This document shows positions 11,129 through 22,870 of a DNA stretch of 64,000 bases, one piece after another. Position numbers and translations under genes: made by a program. Each line of letters starts with the position of its first letter. The stretch's first letter is position 1. The DNA is from Membranipora membranacea (taxonomy: Eukaryota > Bryozoa > Gymnolaemata > Cheilostomatida > Membraniporidae), in contig OU612068.1 of assembly GCA_914767715.1 (NCBI GenBank), positions 124,001 to 188,000 on the forward strand. Direction: 5' to 3'. The notes beneath the pieces are model-generated. The model worked only from the letters and a program-made list of their open reading frames with translations. It did not search any database and was not told the origin of the DNA.

Positions 11129-13135
11129 CTCTCCAGTTATCTGCTGTGATTCCCCCAAAAGTTTGTCTGCGATGTCGACATAAGAGGTCCGAGAAAGTTT
11201 AGCTGCAGTCTTTTTATAGCCAAAAGAATAAAGTTTTTCATAAATGTTGTTAATTCCACCTGGCTGTTGCAGAATTAATTTCAGTGCGCTCCGACAATCC
11301 GTTTCTAGATAAAAATCTATGTGGTCATTGGTTAGGATTGGCAATGCAATACTGAATATAGCTTATACTGCTTTATGTGACTAGTTGCAACCAAGGAGTT
11401 AGGCTCCTTGTTGCAACTTCATCGAAAACTTGAGTGCCATGAGCTCACAAGAGTGTGTGAGCTTAAGCAATGAACCCTGTAGTCTGACTATAAACATGTA
11501 AATATGACGGATATCACAAGCTGCGTAACTGAAAACAAATGTCAAATTTTTATTAAAGTGCTACAGGCTGTATTCCATTTGGGGATTATACATTTCACAT
11601 GAATATAATACTTTACAGCATTTCAATCTTCAGAAAAGCCTTAGTGCAATTATCCGGTTTTAAAGGAATCTTAATTAGTTGGACTCCTTTGTCAGTTTGA
11701 TTTGGGAGTTTTGTTTAGTCAAGTAAGCCCCAGTTTGCTCGCGTATAGAGTTTGCTCCCTCTGCTGAAAGGCAGATCACCCCTAGGAAAAATTTTTGTCA
11801 TTTCAAGAACTCCTTGGTCGATTCAATCAAGCTCCCCTCATAGAAGAGTGTGGCAAATCCATATGTAGGGAACTGGGTCTAACTTGATTGAACTGACAAG
11901 GGAGTTACCTCCTTGAACTGACTAAGATTTCTTCCAAACAGGAGGTTAAAAGCAAAGCTTTTCTGAAGATTTAAATGCTGTATAGTATTCTATTCACGTG
12001 ATGTGTCATCAAACAATCTCCAATAGGTTAAAAGTAAACTAAACTAATAGTCTCTATCTTTTCGTACGACGGCCGTCGGGAGGGTAGCCTGTTGGTCCAG
12101 TCTAGGTTAAAAGCATGCAACGCTCAATTAAAAAAATTCAATTTAACAATTAATTTAATGTTTCACAACTATCTACGAGCGCAGGCAATCTGGATTGAAT
12201 GCTTTGCTCCTACCATCGGCGTTTGTCATAAAAATTCTCTGGCTACACTTATTTAAACTGCATATTGGTCTCAATGTCGCACTTCTTCAAATACTACAAA
12301 TTATCGTGTTTAGTATGAGCAAGGAGTTAGAGACTCCTTAGTATGAGTAACATAGCAAAGTGTCCCACAATGCTTCCCAGGCATGACCACTAGCTGACTC
12401 ACCAGGATTGATCTCACTGGTCATCTCATAGCAGTCATCTATTGTTATATCATTCACTACTTCGTCAACCACAGACATGCTTCCCTTGTATCTCTTCTGA
12501 GTAATGTTCTGAGGCTCTTGCTGCACTTATCCCTGCATGTGATAATAAGCATTGTGCCATCGATGCGCATGACTAGACGTCCTGCAGTAGTAAGATTTGT
12601 TGGTGAAAATGGATCTTTCTACTTATAGAGACATAATGTCCGCCAAGTTTGCTTAGCTATTTGAACTTGGGCTGAACGTGAAGAGTTCATAAAAATTGAG
12701 TGATGCTCATTCCAGAAAAGGAGAAGATATGGGAGATCGTTGTGTAAAAAGAGATATTTACCTTACTCACTCTTATCTAGTTGATTCACCCAACTGAGTG
12801 GTCATGGGACAGGGGATACCATGCGTTTGATGCCATCTGTTGACAGAAGTAGTGATGATGTAAATTTTTAACTCATCTCATCCATAGTAATATTCACCCT
12901 CAAACTCATACTCTACCCCTCGTCAGACATTGATGAGAGCTACAGTTAATTTGTGTTTAGTTCTCATCCAAAGTTCTGCCCGAACGAACCCTAAGCTGAA
13001 GTAAACAGATAATGAAAGGGCGAAATGGAAATAATACTTGAGACAGTGCTGCTGCATGTACCCTCAAATAACGGGAGGATACCAGTCGGCCTTAAAGTAT
13101 AACTCAATCAAATCGGTCTCTGCTGAGCCGGCCAT
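11129..13135 (-). CDS. Unidentified gene, three candidate exons
   Basis: Candidate exons on the minus strand: 13083-13135 starts with ATG in a good context (ACCATGG) and reads MAGSAETDLIELYFKADW. 12403-12520 has acceptor GTGCAG and donor G|GTGAGT and reads QEPQNITQKRYKGSMSVV onward for 39 residues. 11129-11351 has acceptor ATTCAG and donor GAG|GTGAGA and reads for 74 residues, including ALKLILQQPGGINNIYEKL. Splice signals are good, but the phases of neighbouring exons do not join directly (2 to 0, and 1 to 2), so exons are missing or one call is wrong. The last exon opens onward to lower coordinates without a stop. I do not recognise the family. The amino acid composition looks like a real soluble helical protein. 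Confidence 0.4.
11384..11417. mobile_element. 18-bp palindromic micro-insertion with 8-bp duplication
   Basis: CAAGGAG..CTCCTT hairpin at 11392-11409, flanked on both sides by GTTGCAAC (11384-11391 and 11410-11417). Same family as 11890, 12312 and 54988. Note that GTTGCAAC is itself a palindrome. Confidence 0.6.
11560..12030. mobile_element. Large imperfect palindrome (fold-back MITE)
   Basis: The left arm (about 11585-11720) and right arm (about 11885-12010) are inverted copies. For example TACAGCATTTCAATCTTCAG on the left pairs with CTGAAGATTTAAATGCTGTA on the right, and CACATGAAT pairs with ATTCACGTG. Arms exceed 100 bp with scattered mismatches. No coding capacity. Ends and duplication are not resolved. 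Confidence 0.65.
11890..11922. mobile_element. 17-bp palindromic micro-insertion with 8-bp duplication
   Basis: AAGGGAG..CTCCTT at 11898-11914 between two copies of GAACTGAC, inside the right arm of the larger palindrome at 11560-12030. Confidence 0.6.
12312..12347. mobile_element. 20-bp palindromic micro-insertion with 8-bp duplication
   Basis: CAAGGAGT..ACTCCTT at 12320-12339, flanked by AGTATGAG at 12312-12319 and 12340-12347. Confidence 0.65.
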
Positions 13136-14174
13136 GGTCTGAGTTCTTGTACATATATAATATGATCAAGAGTCTGTTTACATTTGAGTTTCTATTTTAG
13201 ATGAAATAGTTAATTCAATCTGCTGAATATGGATTGCTGATATTTAGTGTGTGTTTACAGACGTGTTAGTTCAAGTGAGAATCAATATTGAAATGAAGTG
13301 AGAATGGTGACAGGATTTTTATTTGTGTTTTGTTATTGCTACTGCAGGGAAAACGATGGACAGATATGATCTACATGGCATTGAATTCTTTCATTGTAAT
13401 TATCATTTATAAAATAAGATTTTTTGCTGTAGGAACTTATTTGAGCGGAGCATGATTACATGAACAGCAATCTGTGTATACAGTCCGCGGTTACTCTGTC
13501 TGTCTGTCTGACTGTTTTGATCTGCGGCGTCACAAAACTCTGTATCATGATGTAGAGCTGCTCTGTATGAACTATTCAGTGTATAATTTTGGTGTATGAG
13601 ATAGATGGTCAACAGCTGATGGGATAATATTTATTGCCTCAATTCATCCATTCAAAATCTATTTTTGGGGATACATTGCACACAATATAATGATAAGTAA
13701 GTTTTAATTTTCATACAAATATGGACCAATTAGATAAATGATGCCTTTTCAGCTCATTTTCAGTGGTGACTGATCCCTGCAGGTCTAATTTAGATTTTGT
13801 CCCAATGAAGCTTTATTTGAAAGTGTTCATTATTTTGTTTAATGAAAGCTTTCAAACCCAACAAGATAGCTGATGTCGTCGAGCTATTGAAATTTAATCA
13901 TTGTGTCCTGCAGAGTTTAATATTGATTTTTTTTCTTGTGTATTATTATATTATTTGGATGTGTAGCAGAGGCAGCCCAGTTTTTATGTGGAGTTTGATC
14001 AGGATTTCAGTGTTCTCCCATTTCTAATATTAGGATGGGTCTTTTGGTCACTTAATAATCAGATACTGGATTCTATGGTACGGTGACACGACAAGCTCTG
14101 AGCCGAACAACTACTAATAATCCTCTGACTAAAAACTTCTCATGTCCAAATCTTATGTGAAACTTTAACAGCAA
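13136..14174. other. Region between unidentified gene and Kv channel
   Basis: No recognisable coding sequence. The minus-strand gene appears to start at 13135 and the channel at 14175, so this should contain divergent promoters and 5' UTR. No clear TATA element is called. Confidence 0.4.
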
Positions 14175-17100
14175 ATGCAGATCAGGATGACTAAAGGTGT
14201 GAGCAGACAAGAGAAGGTGACAATTAATGTTGGGGGTGTACGTCATAAAACCCTGTGGAGTACACTTGAAAAAATACCAGGAACTAGGCTATATATATTA
14301 TCCAAACTGAAGGAAAAAGATGAGAGCTATGATGCCGTTGAGGATGAATACTATTTTGACAGAAACCCACAAGCATTTCTCAGCATTCTGGAATATTACA
14401 GGTAAACGACAAGACTATAAAACTTATGCGATACCTGATGATGCGTTTTTTGTGATTTAAGATATGTTTGATGCTTGTACAATCGAGCTCACACAAAGAC
14501 ACAAAAATTCTAATAATGTATAATATTATAGTCCATGTATGGATATCATTTTTATTCCTTGTTTTACACACCTTTTCTCAAACAAACAGTAAGCCCGATG
14601 ACAAATCGATGACAGATATATACAGATATATACAAACTGAGTTGAAAATTTTAATTAAACTTATACACTTTTACTTTAAATCGTGCCTTGTCCAGACATA
14701 CATAAACAAGTCAATGATGTTTCATACCCCGAACCTCACGCCGTTTGGTACTGCAGCCGTTAGGCACACCAGTGAGGGTGGGATACCCTCCCCCCCGCAC
14801 GCTCCCTGGGCACACTGACTTCTAATACTATTAGTTTGTGTAATATTAGGTCAAGAAGAAGATTTATTTTGGAAAACCATAATACGGTGGGAGGGAGATA
14901 TACATAAGTCTGAGTAAGGCTGAGTAAGTAAGGCTGCTCAACGCGTCACACTAACGCTGGCTGTGCACAGCAGCCATTACCTGCCCCTAAAATAGGCAGG
15001 ATACTGAGAGGGGCGTAGCATACCTGCCCCTAAAATAGGCAGGATACTGAGTAGGGCGTGGCAATTCTGTGATGGCAAGGGGAACATTTATATGTTATCT
15101 TACCAGAGAATAATCAACATGATCTCAAATTTTATTAAGTATATTTTAGTAATATATTTTAGCAAGTAAATCCTATGGTATTTTATTATACATCAAAAGC
15201 CCTCACCCAATAAATTCTACCTCCCATGTTTATTGCTTATCATAGTTTGAGTTAACAATCCTAGCCTATCGCTCATGATTGTATAAAATACTCACTCACT
15301 TACAAAGAAAATCATACTGGATTAGTAATTTTTTTGTAATATTATTTTCTTGTGTATCACCTTTTTACATCGTAAAACGGAGCAATGTGCTGGCTCTAAT
15401 TTTTACTTCACCTTTTGTCCTACTCATTGTAATCACAAGTACTGACAGGAAATTAAAGCCCATACTAAAACTGCAGGCAGAATATCCATTCTCCCTAGAA
15501 GCTAGATAGATGTTCACCACAATCTTATTAATCCTTAGGTTACCTGCCCGTGTACTGACTGTGTATTACACTCTTAAGGGGTATAAACTAGCTGAGTTAT
15601 GCATCGGCTCCCTCTTATTACAGAACCCGATTAAGTTTGAAAAAATTAGGTTACTGATTACTGCTTTGATACAACTATAAGATTATCATACAAGAAACTA
15701 TGGATATATTATATCTATATATCTGATTATTTCACATTCTGATCACAGAGCCAACACATTGGCTACTCAATTTTGTTTTCTGTGAATTAGTATGTTTGCT
15801 GTTTTCTTTCGCCATTTTCGCTCTTCTATCTATAAATCTCTGTCCTAAAACTGTTATACATACCCAGATACCAAATATTCTTATTGAATATTAGTTTTTA
15901 CAGTATTCTGTGAGAATAGTCATTTTAATTGCAAACGCAGCATATCAACAATTCATTATTTTTTGTTTTGTGAATTGCAGGTCTGATGAACTTCATATAG
16001 CTGACAATGTCTGTGGTAATGCTATGAAAAAGGTGAGTTACTGCAGTAACCAGAGGCGCCTATCGGATAAGGAGGAAATTCCCTTCTCTTACAACCTCTG
16101 TCCTAACAGCTCCTACACTTTTAGCCCCTCTGCTAACAGCTGGCAGCCCAATCACTTGCAGTCCCTCCTGTGTCACCACTAACAACCGTGCCGCTAACAG
16201 CCCCTCCGCTGTAAACAGTTCCTCCTCCGCTGTAAACAGCCCCTCCGCTGTAAACAGCCCCTCCTCCGCTGGGATTCCACAAACATGCTGTATCTTACTA
16301 TTCATATAATTGTGTCTAATAATCTTGTATAGTTATAAAGATTGGTTAGGAAGGCCTCATTGTTTTCTTATAGGATATTAATTTCCTTTCGCTGCCATTT
16401 GAAGCGTGAATGGTTTGGAATGACATCAACATTATCGATGGTTTTGATTGGTTTAGTCAAACTATTATACTCTGCGTACAACCAAACCATACAGCTTTAA
16501 TTTGATTGCAGATATGACAATAGCAAAGATAAAATTCATTCCTTGTTTTACTTTTATTACTCAATTACTCTATTTAATAATATTAAACTTGCCTTTTAAT
16601 CAGGGAGGAAAACTCTACCTAAATCTTGTATCGATACAATACAAGGGGATTACATAATTCTTATCCAAGGAATCAATATGCGGTGAAATACAGATATAAT
16701 ATTACAAATTTATTCCAGAGAAGAATTACCCTTAGGTTTTTAGCACTTTTGTAAACCATAAAGGAGTACAGTGTTAGGCGTTAGGAGTACAGTGTTAGGC
16801 GTTAGGAGTACAGTGTTAGGCGTTAGGAGTACAGTGTTAGGCGTTAGGAGTACAGTGTTAGGCGTTAGGAGGACAGTGTTAGGCGTTAGGAGTACAGTGC
16901 TAGGCGTTAGGAGTACAGCGTTAGGAGTACAGTGTTAGGCGCTAGGAGTACAGTGTTAGGCTTTAGGAGTACAGTGTTAGGCTTTAGGAGTACAGTGTTA
17001 GGCGTTAGGAGTACAGTGTTATGCGTTAGGAGTACAGTGTTAGGCGTTAGGAGTACAGTGTTAGGCGTTAGGAGGACTAGCAGAACTGGGTTGGTTTGCA

Positions 17101-20100
17101 AAATATGACCTGCCAAATCAGGTTGGTTTTCTTTCTGTGCCTGAGTGTCTTATCTGAAATTCTGACTCAATCAATAATTGGGCAAAAAAATGCAAATTAG
17201 GACATTTAAAATTTGACGTCACTATCTGGTATGTATCTAGTGTACTTATGACTTGACGTTTCATGAAATGCGCTTGGGACCTGAGGCCACACATAGTGCA
17301 CTTAGGACCTGATGCTACATGCAGTGCGCTAGGGCGAGAACTAATGGTATATAATTGACGACTTAATGGTAGGAAAAACGTATCAAATTCACCATATCCC
17401 ACAGCCAGCCCTAAATGGCATTCGGGATGGCGATCGTTACCCCCTTAACGACCGCCTACGAGTGCAATCGCCATCCCGAACGCCATAAAGGGCAGGACGT
17501 ACCATATGCTAGAAACGATCCAAAGCAGACAACAAAACATGTGTAATGTATTTTTTTCTTTATTTTTAGGAGCTTGATTTCTGGGGAATATATGAATCAG
17601 AAATAGAGGCATGTTGTTGGGGAGATTACTCTAAGTTTCTAGATCACAGAGAGACTTTAGCAAACCTGGATACAACATTCGGAGGAGGACAAGTGGAGAG
17701 CAAGGATCTAGATAGGCTGTCAAAGCTGAAACGATTTCAAATAATCGTCTGGAATAATTTAGAATATCCTTCCTATTCACGTGGAGCAAAGGTATATCAA
17801 TGTCTGCTACATTCTATGGTCCCCATTTTGATACTCCCTTGCCCCTATAACACTCAGTTGAGTTAGAATATCAATGGAAGGCAAAATTGAGCAAAGTTAC
17901 TGTGACATCATTATTATTTTAGATTCCTTACAATAACAATATAATCAACTAATTGTCATAAAAACAAAAAAAGAAATGGAGGAGGACATGAATCTGAACC
18001 CTCAACGGTATTCATATAAACTTTATGGTCACCAGGGTCAGGTCTGTAATACATTATAAGTATATCTCTATTGTAGGTTCTCATGTTTCTGTCTATCATC
18101 GTAGTTATAGTCTCCATACTCTCATTCATCTGTGAATCTCACTACTGGTTTCAAGTTTATAAATTGGAGAACGGAACAACAGCGAGAGCTGAGGACCCCG
18201 AGCTCTACTACCCGGCAGCATCCAAACAGATATGCTGTGGCAGCTCTGCAGCTAATCAGCTAGGACCTTATCCTGCTACTGACCCTGTTATATACCTGTC
18301 TTATATAGACTGGGGCTGTATGGCATTCTTCTGTCTCGAGCTAATCGTCAGGATTATATTTGCTCCAGATAAGTGCAGATTTATGAAATCTTTACTCAAT
18401 ATTATTGACATAGTGTGCATTGTGCCACAAATCATATCAATCATACTGGAACAGGGGAACTTAGGAGAAGACGCAATGACTGCTGGAAATATCCTCAAAG
18501 TGACAAAAATCCTGAGAATGATTCGAGTTCTGCGCATCTTTAAGCTGATGAAGCATTATTCAGCGTTTAAAGTGCTGGCCTACACAATCAAGGTAAAGTT
18601 TTATACTCAAGCAGATTTTCCACTAGCACAGGCCATTGTGTAACTGTCCGCCTTCGATAAACCTGTTTCCTGTGAGAGCTAAATTATCTCATCTGACTAA
18701 CATATCTTCCGTTTAATTGATAGCCTATTGCTGATGGATTCACTCGTCTTACTCCTCATTGCATGGTTAATACTTTAATTGGGACAACATGATCAGAATC
18801 GGTTATAGTTCTACTCTGCTGACAGCTGTTATTAAACATACATGACCAAAGAAATGCATATAAATGCTCTATATTATTTTCAGGTTAGCACAAAGGAATT
18901 ACTACTCATGGTAGTATTCCTTATGAGCGGCGTTATGGTTTTTGCCAGTATCATACATTTTGCTGAACCAACCAATTTCACTTCCATACCTATTGGTATT
19001 TGGTGGGCGTTGGTTACCATGACGACAGTAGGATATGGAGACCGAGTTCCTAACACCAGTGTGGGGTATATGTTCGGGTGCCTCAGTGTGATTGGAGGTG
19101 TCCTTGTTATAGCATTTACAGGTAAGTATCATATCAAAATTTATTTGTGCTGTCCATATGGAAAAATGCAGTCTTCAGCCAGATTACAATAATATAGTGA
19201 TAAAGCAAAACATTTCTATAACAGTATTTTAGAGCTAGTTAGAGTGTCTCATTCATTACTGCTACAATCAACAGAATATTATACCTGAAATTATACCACA
19301 CAGCTTGACACGTCTCACACTTTCATACAAAAAATGTTATAAATTTTTAATGAGCCGTGGTACTACTACACACTTTGCCTTCAAATGGCTCTAACTGAAG
19401 CTCTCCAAGGGCAACATCCGCTTTGACCAAACATGTTTACACTGCATACCAGCAGATGGGTTATCTTATTTTATCAGCTGTTTCAAAGAAACACATTTAT
19501 TTAGCAGAATTTTGATTGGATATGAATTTGTCATTCTCTGTTGCAGTGCCGATCGTTGTTAATAATTTCACCTTGTATTACTCGCATGCCAACTCGAGGG
19601 CTAAACTACCAGGAAAAGTACGGAAGTTAAGATTACCCCCCAAAGTGATAGAGGGGCCAGCTAAGCTTGTCTCAGTCAGTCCGTCCTTCAACACACTGCC
19701 TGATGTTAGTATCTCTCTCTCTCTCTCTCTCTCTCTCCTCTCTCTCTCAGGGATAGCTGGTAGTAGCATTTCATTATCAGCCACCAACTATCAACCACTA
19801 GAGAAAGTGGTTGACAATGAAATGCTACCACCAGCTATTCCTGCACAGTTTGAGCGCTTAATCTAGATAATCTAAACTCATATAGATTAAATTGAGTATG
19901 AATTCGATTAAATACAATTTTTTCCCATTTCATGTTGTTGACAACTCAAATAGGTATGAAAAAGATGTGCTACAATTCTAATTCTTTCAAATTTTACGCT
20001 ATTGAATCAAATTATTTGTTTGATGAAGTGATTCTTAAGTGTCAATATAGAAATCAATCGTCTTCAACCCTCTCCCTCCTGTTATTTGTAATGAAATATT

Positions 20101-20818
20101 GAGTTGACATTAATTGAGGTGATATAAATATATATATATGAATATAATGTAGAGAGATGCGGAGTCACCGATATCAGGCCGCACATCTGATGTTAATGTG
20201 TCCAGAGACTATGAGAATAATCTGAATATAAGAGCAGAGGAGAAGAGTAGAAGACCTAAGGCTTCAGTGTTTACATTCGATGGGGTAAGAAAGGTTGGAG
20301 GTCAACAGGGTACTAACACATCATCTACTCATCTACTCACCAGTCCTAAAATCCTGGTGAGAGACAATCTTACCCCCCTAGTGGTTCATGTACATGTAGT
20401 GTATGAGGTGACAGTATGTTAGGACCTTCTCAAGGTCTTGTGATTGTCTCGAGATGCGCCTGTCTGCTGCTATATACAGATTATGATATAGTCACATCAC
20501 ATCACAAATATTAATATTAGTTCAACATGCATCTAAACATGTACCTAAAAGTGCACCTAAGTTCTCCATGAAAACATGATAGACAAACAGATACATACAT
20601 GGAGATGTATTTTTCAGAACGAGCACGAGAGGGAGGCGAGAGATTTAGTGAATTCTATGACGGCCCGTGATAAGTCGATGATGAACGAGAGAAGAAGACA
20701 GTACATGATGGCCTTCAAACGCCTTGAAAATAAGAGAAAAAGTGAGTCAAGGTCATCATCAGGTCATCATGTCTTCTTTATAGGCCTCAGTGATCCCATC
20801 CCTTATAATCTACTGTAG
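14175..20818 (+). CDS. Voltage-gated potassium channel alpha subunit, Shaw/Kv3-like
   Basis: Exons 14175-14401, 15981-16032, 17570-17791, 18077-18592, 18884-19121, 19547-19704, 20153-20284 and 20618-20741 join in frame (556 codons). T1 tetramerisation domain: TINVGGVRHKTL, FDRNPQAFLSILEYYR, and the zinc site of non-Shaker channels (H-x5-C in LHIADNVC, then ACCW). S1 VLMFLSIIVVIVSIL, S2 MAFFCLELIVRIIF, S3 NIIDIVCIV, S4 KVTKILRMIRVLRIFK with six charges spaced by three. Pore TMTTVGYGD, filter at about residues 387-392. S6 runs into AFTVPIVVNNF, where Kv channels usually have PxP, so the first proline is Thr here. The cytoplasmic tail is basic. Exon 8 either reads on unspliced to TAG at 20818 or splices at 20741 to a short terminal exon in the 62-bp array (for instance 20834-20868). 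Upstream 5' exons are possible. Confidence 0.9.
14965..15065. repeat. Two-copy tandem duplication, about 43-bp unit
   Basis: ACCTGCCCCTAAAATAGGCA is repeated with its flank; each copy holds a small CCTGCC/GGCAGG hairpin. Intron 1 of the channel gene. Confidence 0.7.
16197..16270. repeat. Short tandem repeat CTCCGCTGTAAACAG
   Basis: Three to four copies with CCCCT/TTCCT spacers in channel intron 2. Confidence 0.7.
16760..17075. repeat. 21-bp minisatellite, about 15 copies
   Basis: The unit is built on GAGTACAGTGTTAGGCGTTAG, with a few variants (gctagg, ctttag). It lies in channel intron 2. TTAGGC occurs within it but not as a hexamer array, so it is not telomeric. Confidence 0.9.
17409..17492. 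mobile_element. 84-bp hairpin element
   Basis: Terminal inverted repeats of about 28 bp: GGCATTCGGGATGGCGAT on the left, ATCGCCATCCCGAACGCC on the right, with a short loop. Flanks are not clearly duplicated. Confidence 0.6.
19709..19752. repeat. (CT)n microsatellite next to Kv exon 6 donor
   Basis: A pure CT run beginning a few bases after the donor at 19705 and ending in CTCAG, which makes a pyrimidine tract plus acceptor-like AG directly before the hairpin element at 19753. Confidence 0.85.
19753..19860. mobile_element. Short hairpin MITE related to 57459-57912
   Basis: GATAGCTGGTAGTAGCATTTC inverted against GAAATGCTACCACCAGCTA. The inner part and the right flank (CAGTTTGAGCGCTTA) match the right end of the element at 57459-57912 (CCGTTTGAGCACTTA), so both belong to one family. 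Confidence 0.6.
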
Positions 20819-20821
20819 TAT

Positions 20822-21322
20822 GTATTAATGTAGAACCCAAGTACACACAGATATATATATATATATAAGCTCATATTAATGTAGTCCTACACCCCTTATA
20901 GAACCCGAGTACACACAGATATATATATAAGCTCATATTAATGTAGTCCTACACCCCTTATAGAACCCGAGTACACACAGATATATATATAAGCTCATAT
21001 TAATGTAGTCCTACACCCCTTATAGAACCCGAGTACACACAGATATATATATAAGCTCATATTAATGTAGTCCTACACCCCTTATAGAACCCGAGTACAC
21101 ACAGATATATATATAAGCTCATATTAATGTAGTCCTACACCCCTTATAGAACCCGAGTACACACAGATATATATATAAGCTCATATTAATGTAGTCCTAC
21201 ACCCCTTATAGAACCCGAGTACACACAGATATATATATATATATATAAGCTCATATTAATGTAGTCCTACACCCCTTATAGAACCCGAGTACACACAGAT
21301 ATATATATAAGCTCATATTAAC
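20822..21322. repeat. 62-bp minisatellite, 8 copies, after the last Kv coding exon
   Basis: Each copy carries CCCCTTATAG followed by AACCCGAGTACACACAG and an AT tract ending in TAA. The TATAG|AACCC junction is acceptor-like. Joined to exon 8 (phase 1) each copy would encode a short basic/aromatic tail and then a stop. Confidence 0.9.
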
Positions 21323-22870
21323 TGACTACGAACTTTAAGGTTCTGAATTTTCCTCAGATCACATATTTCAGAGTCTAAAGCTATGACCTTTTCTCTCTTA
21401 TTTTGAAATGACTACAGTACCACAATGACATCCATAGGTATGTTTTGCAGATAAATCTGAAGCATAGACATGAACTTGTGATCTGAAGAGCGAATTGCTT
21501 AACACAGTACAGACTGTAGGCTGAACACAGTACAGACGGTAGGCTGAGATCAGGATAGACTGTAGGCTGCAGGTTACCAACTCACTCACCAATTACAGTG
21601 CTTGTTGACAGGAGGAACGCGACTTACACATTGTGAGCTTAATGAAATAAGGTGTAATAATAGACCGAGATGTCTGAACATAGCCCGAAAGCTAACTACT
21701 ACATTGCCCATCTTATCTTAATATTGACTGTGCTCCTATAGGCTCTTCTGGAAAAATATTCTTTATGACCAAATTACATGCAATAGAATCTATTTTTTTA
21801 TATTTCATTCACATTTTCATCTGAAGCATTTGAATATCTTGACATACAAGCATTAAACAAATAAACATTTTTGAGTTGTGCTATTTATGTGCACAGATCT
21901 GATACATGAAGAGACATGTTGCCTTAAACTCAGAAGAAAATCTAATCTAATGTATTGAGAAAGCTGGAAATATTGAGAAATTTCATATCAAGTCAATTAA
22001 CACAAAAGATTTTTCAACAAGTGTCTATTGAATCTTGATTGTTGGCTGGAGATTTTACAGCATTAATATATAATATACAATGATGCAATGATTTATCTAG
22101 TCAGATCTCCTTTTTGGTAACAAATTACTGTTTTCAGCTAATGGTTTTTTATCGACGGATTTTTTTATCTATTATTAAATGTGATCGGAAACTAATAACT
22201 TGTGATCAAAATTTTGATTTTCTTTACCCATAATTGCTTTGCATTGTGGATGAGAAGCCGCTTTATCCCAAACAGTCACATTGATTGTATGTGTCATGTG
22301 GAGAGTTCAGTGTGAAACATGGAGAGCTCAGTGTGTGATATACAAGCTCAATGGTCCATAACCTTACTACCTTCAACTAAACAACGACCAATGAATCTGA
22401 ATTCATTCTGGTGGAATGGTTGTATCTAACTCCCTGGTTCTACCCTCAACATGTCGTTCTGGGCATGAAGTGAAGCATCAATATGTAACGCAGTATTCCG
22501 CAATAGATTATATTATTAAATGTGTGCCATATGAAAAATTAATGTGCCTTTTGTATTATAAAAATATGAGCAGGATATTTTGGGATAAAATACAAGGATT
22601 GTAAACAAACTGCACTAAAGCGAAATCCCCAAGTGGATCTCAGTAATGAAATCATAACAACAAAATACAGTAAAAGTTGTTATATTTGCATAAAACCAAC
22701 TGAGTAATCAAACATCCATAATAAAATATTATAAGTCTCTCAGGGAGGGCCAATAAGTGAAGCGTGTGCCATGCCAGATCGAACCGTAGTGTGAGGTTTG
22801 GGTGTGTCAGTGCTGGCTGTGTGAGGTTTGGGTGTGTCGGAAGTGGCTATGACAGCAGGGGGAGGTGGTG
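21323..22870. other. Convergent intergenic region between Kv channel and ARIH2
   Basis: AT-rich, with no recognised exon, and presumably both 3' UTRs. A triplicated motif CAGTACAGACTGTAGGCTG occurs near 21505-21570. Confidence 0.4.

Noticed and set aside
16760-17075. TTAGGC motifs suggesting interstitial telomere repeats
   Set aside because: The true unit is 21 bp with TTAGGCG only once per unit; not a hexamer array.
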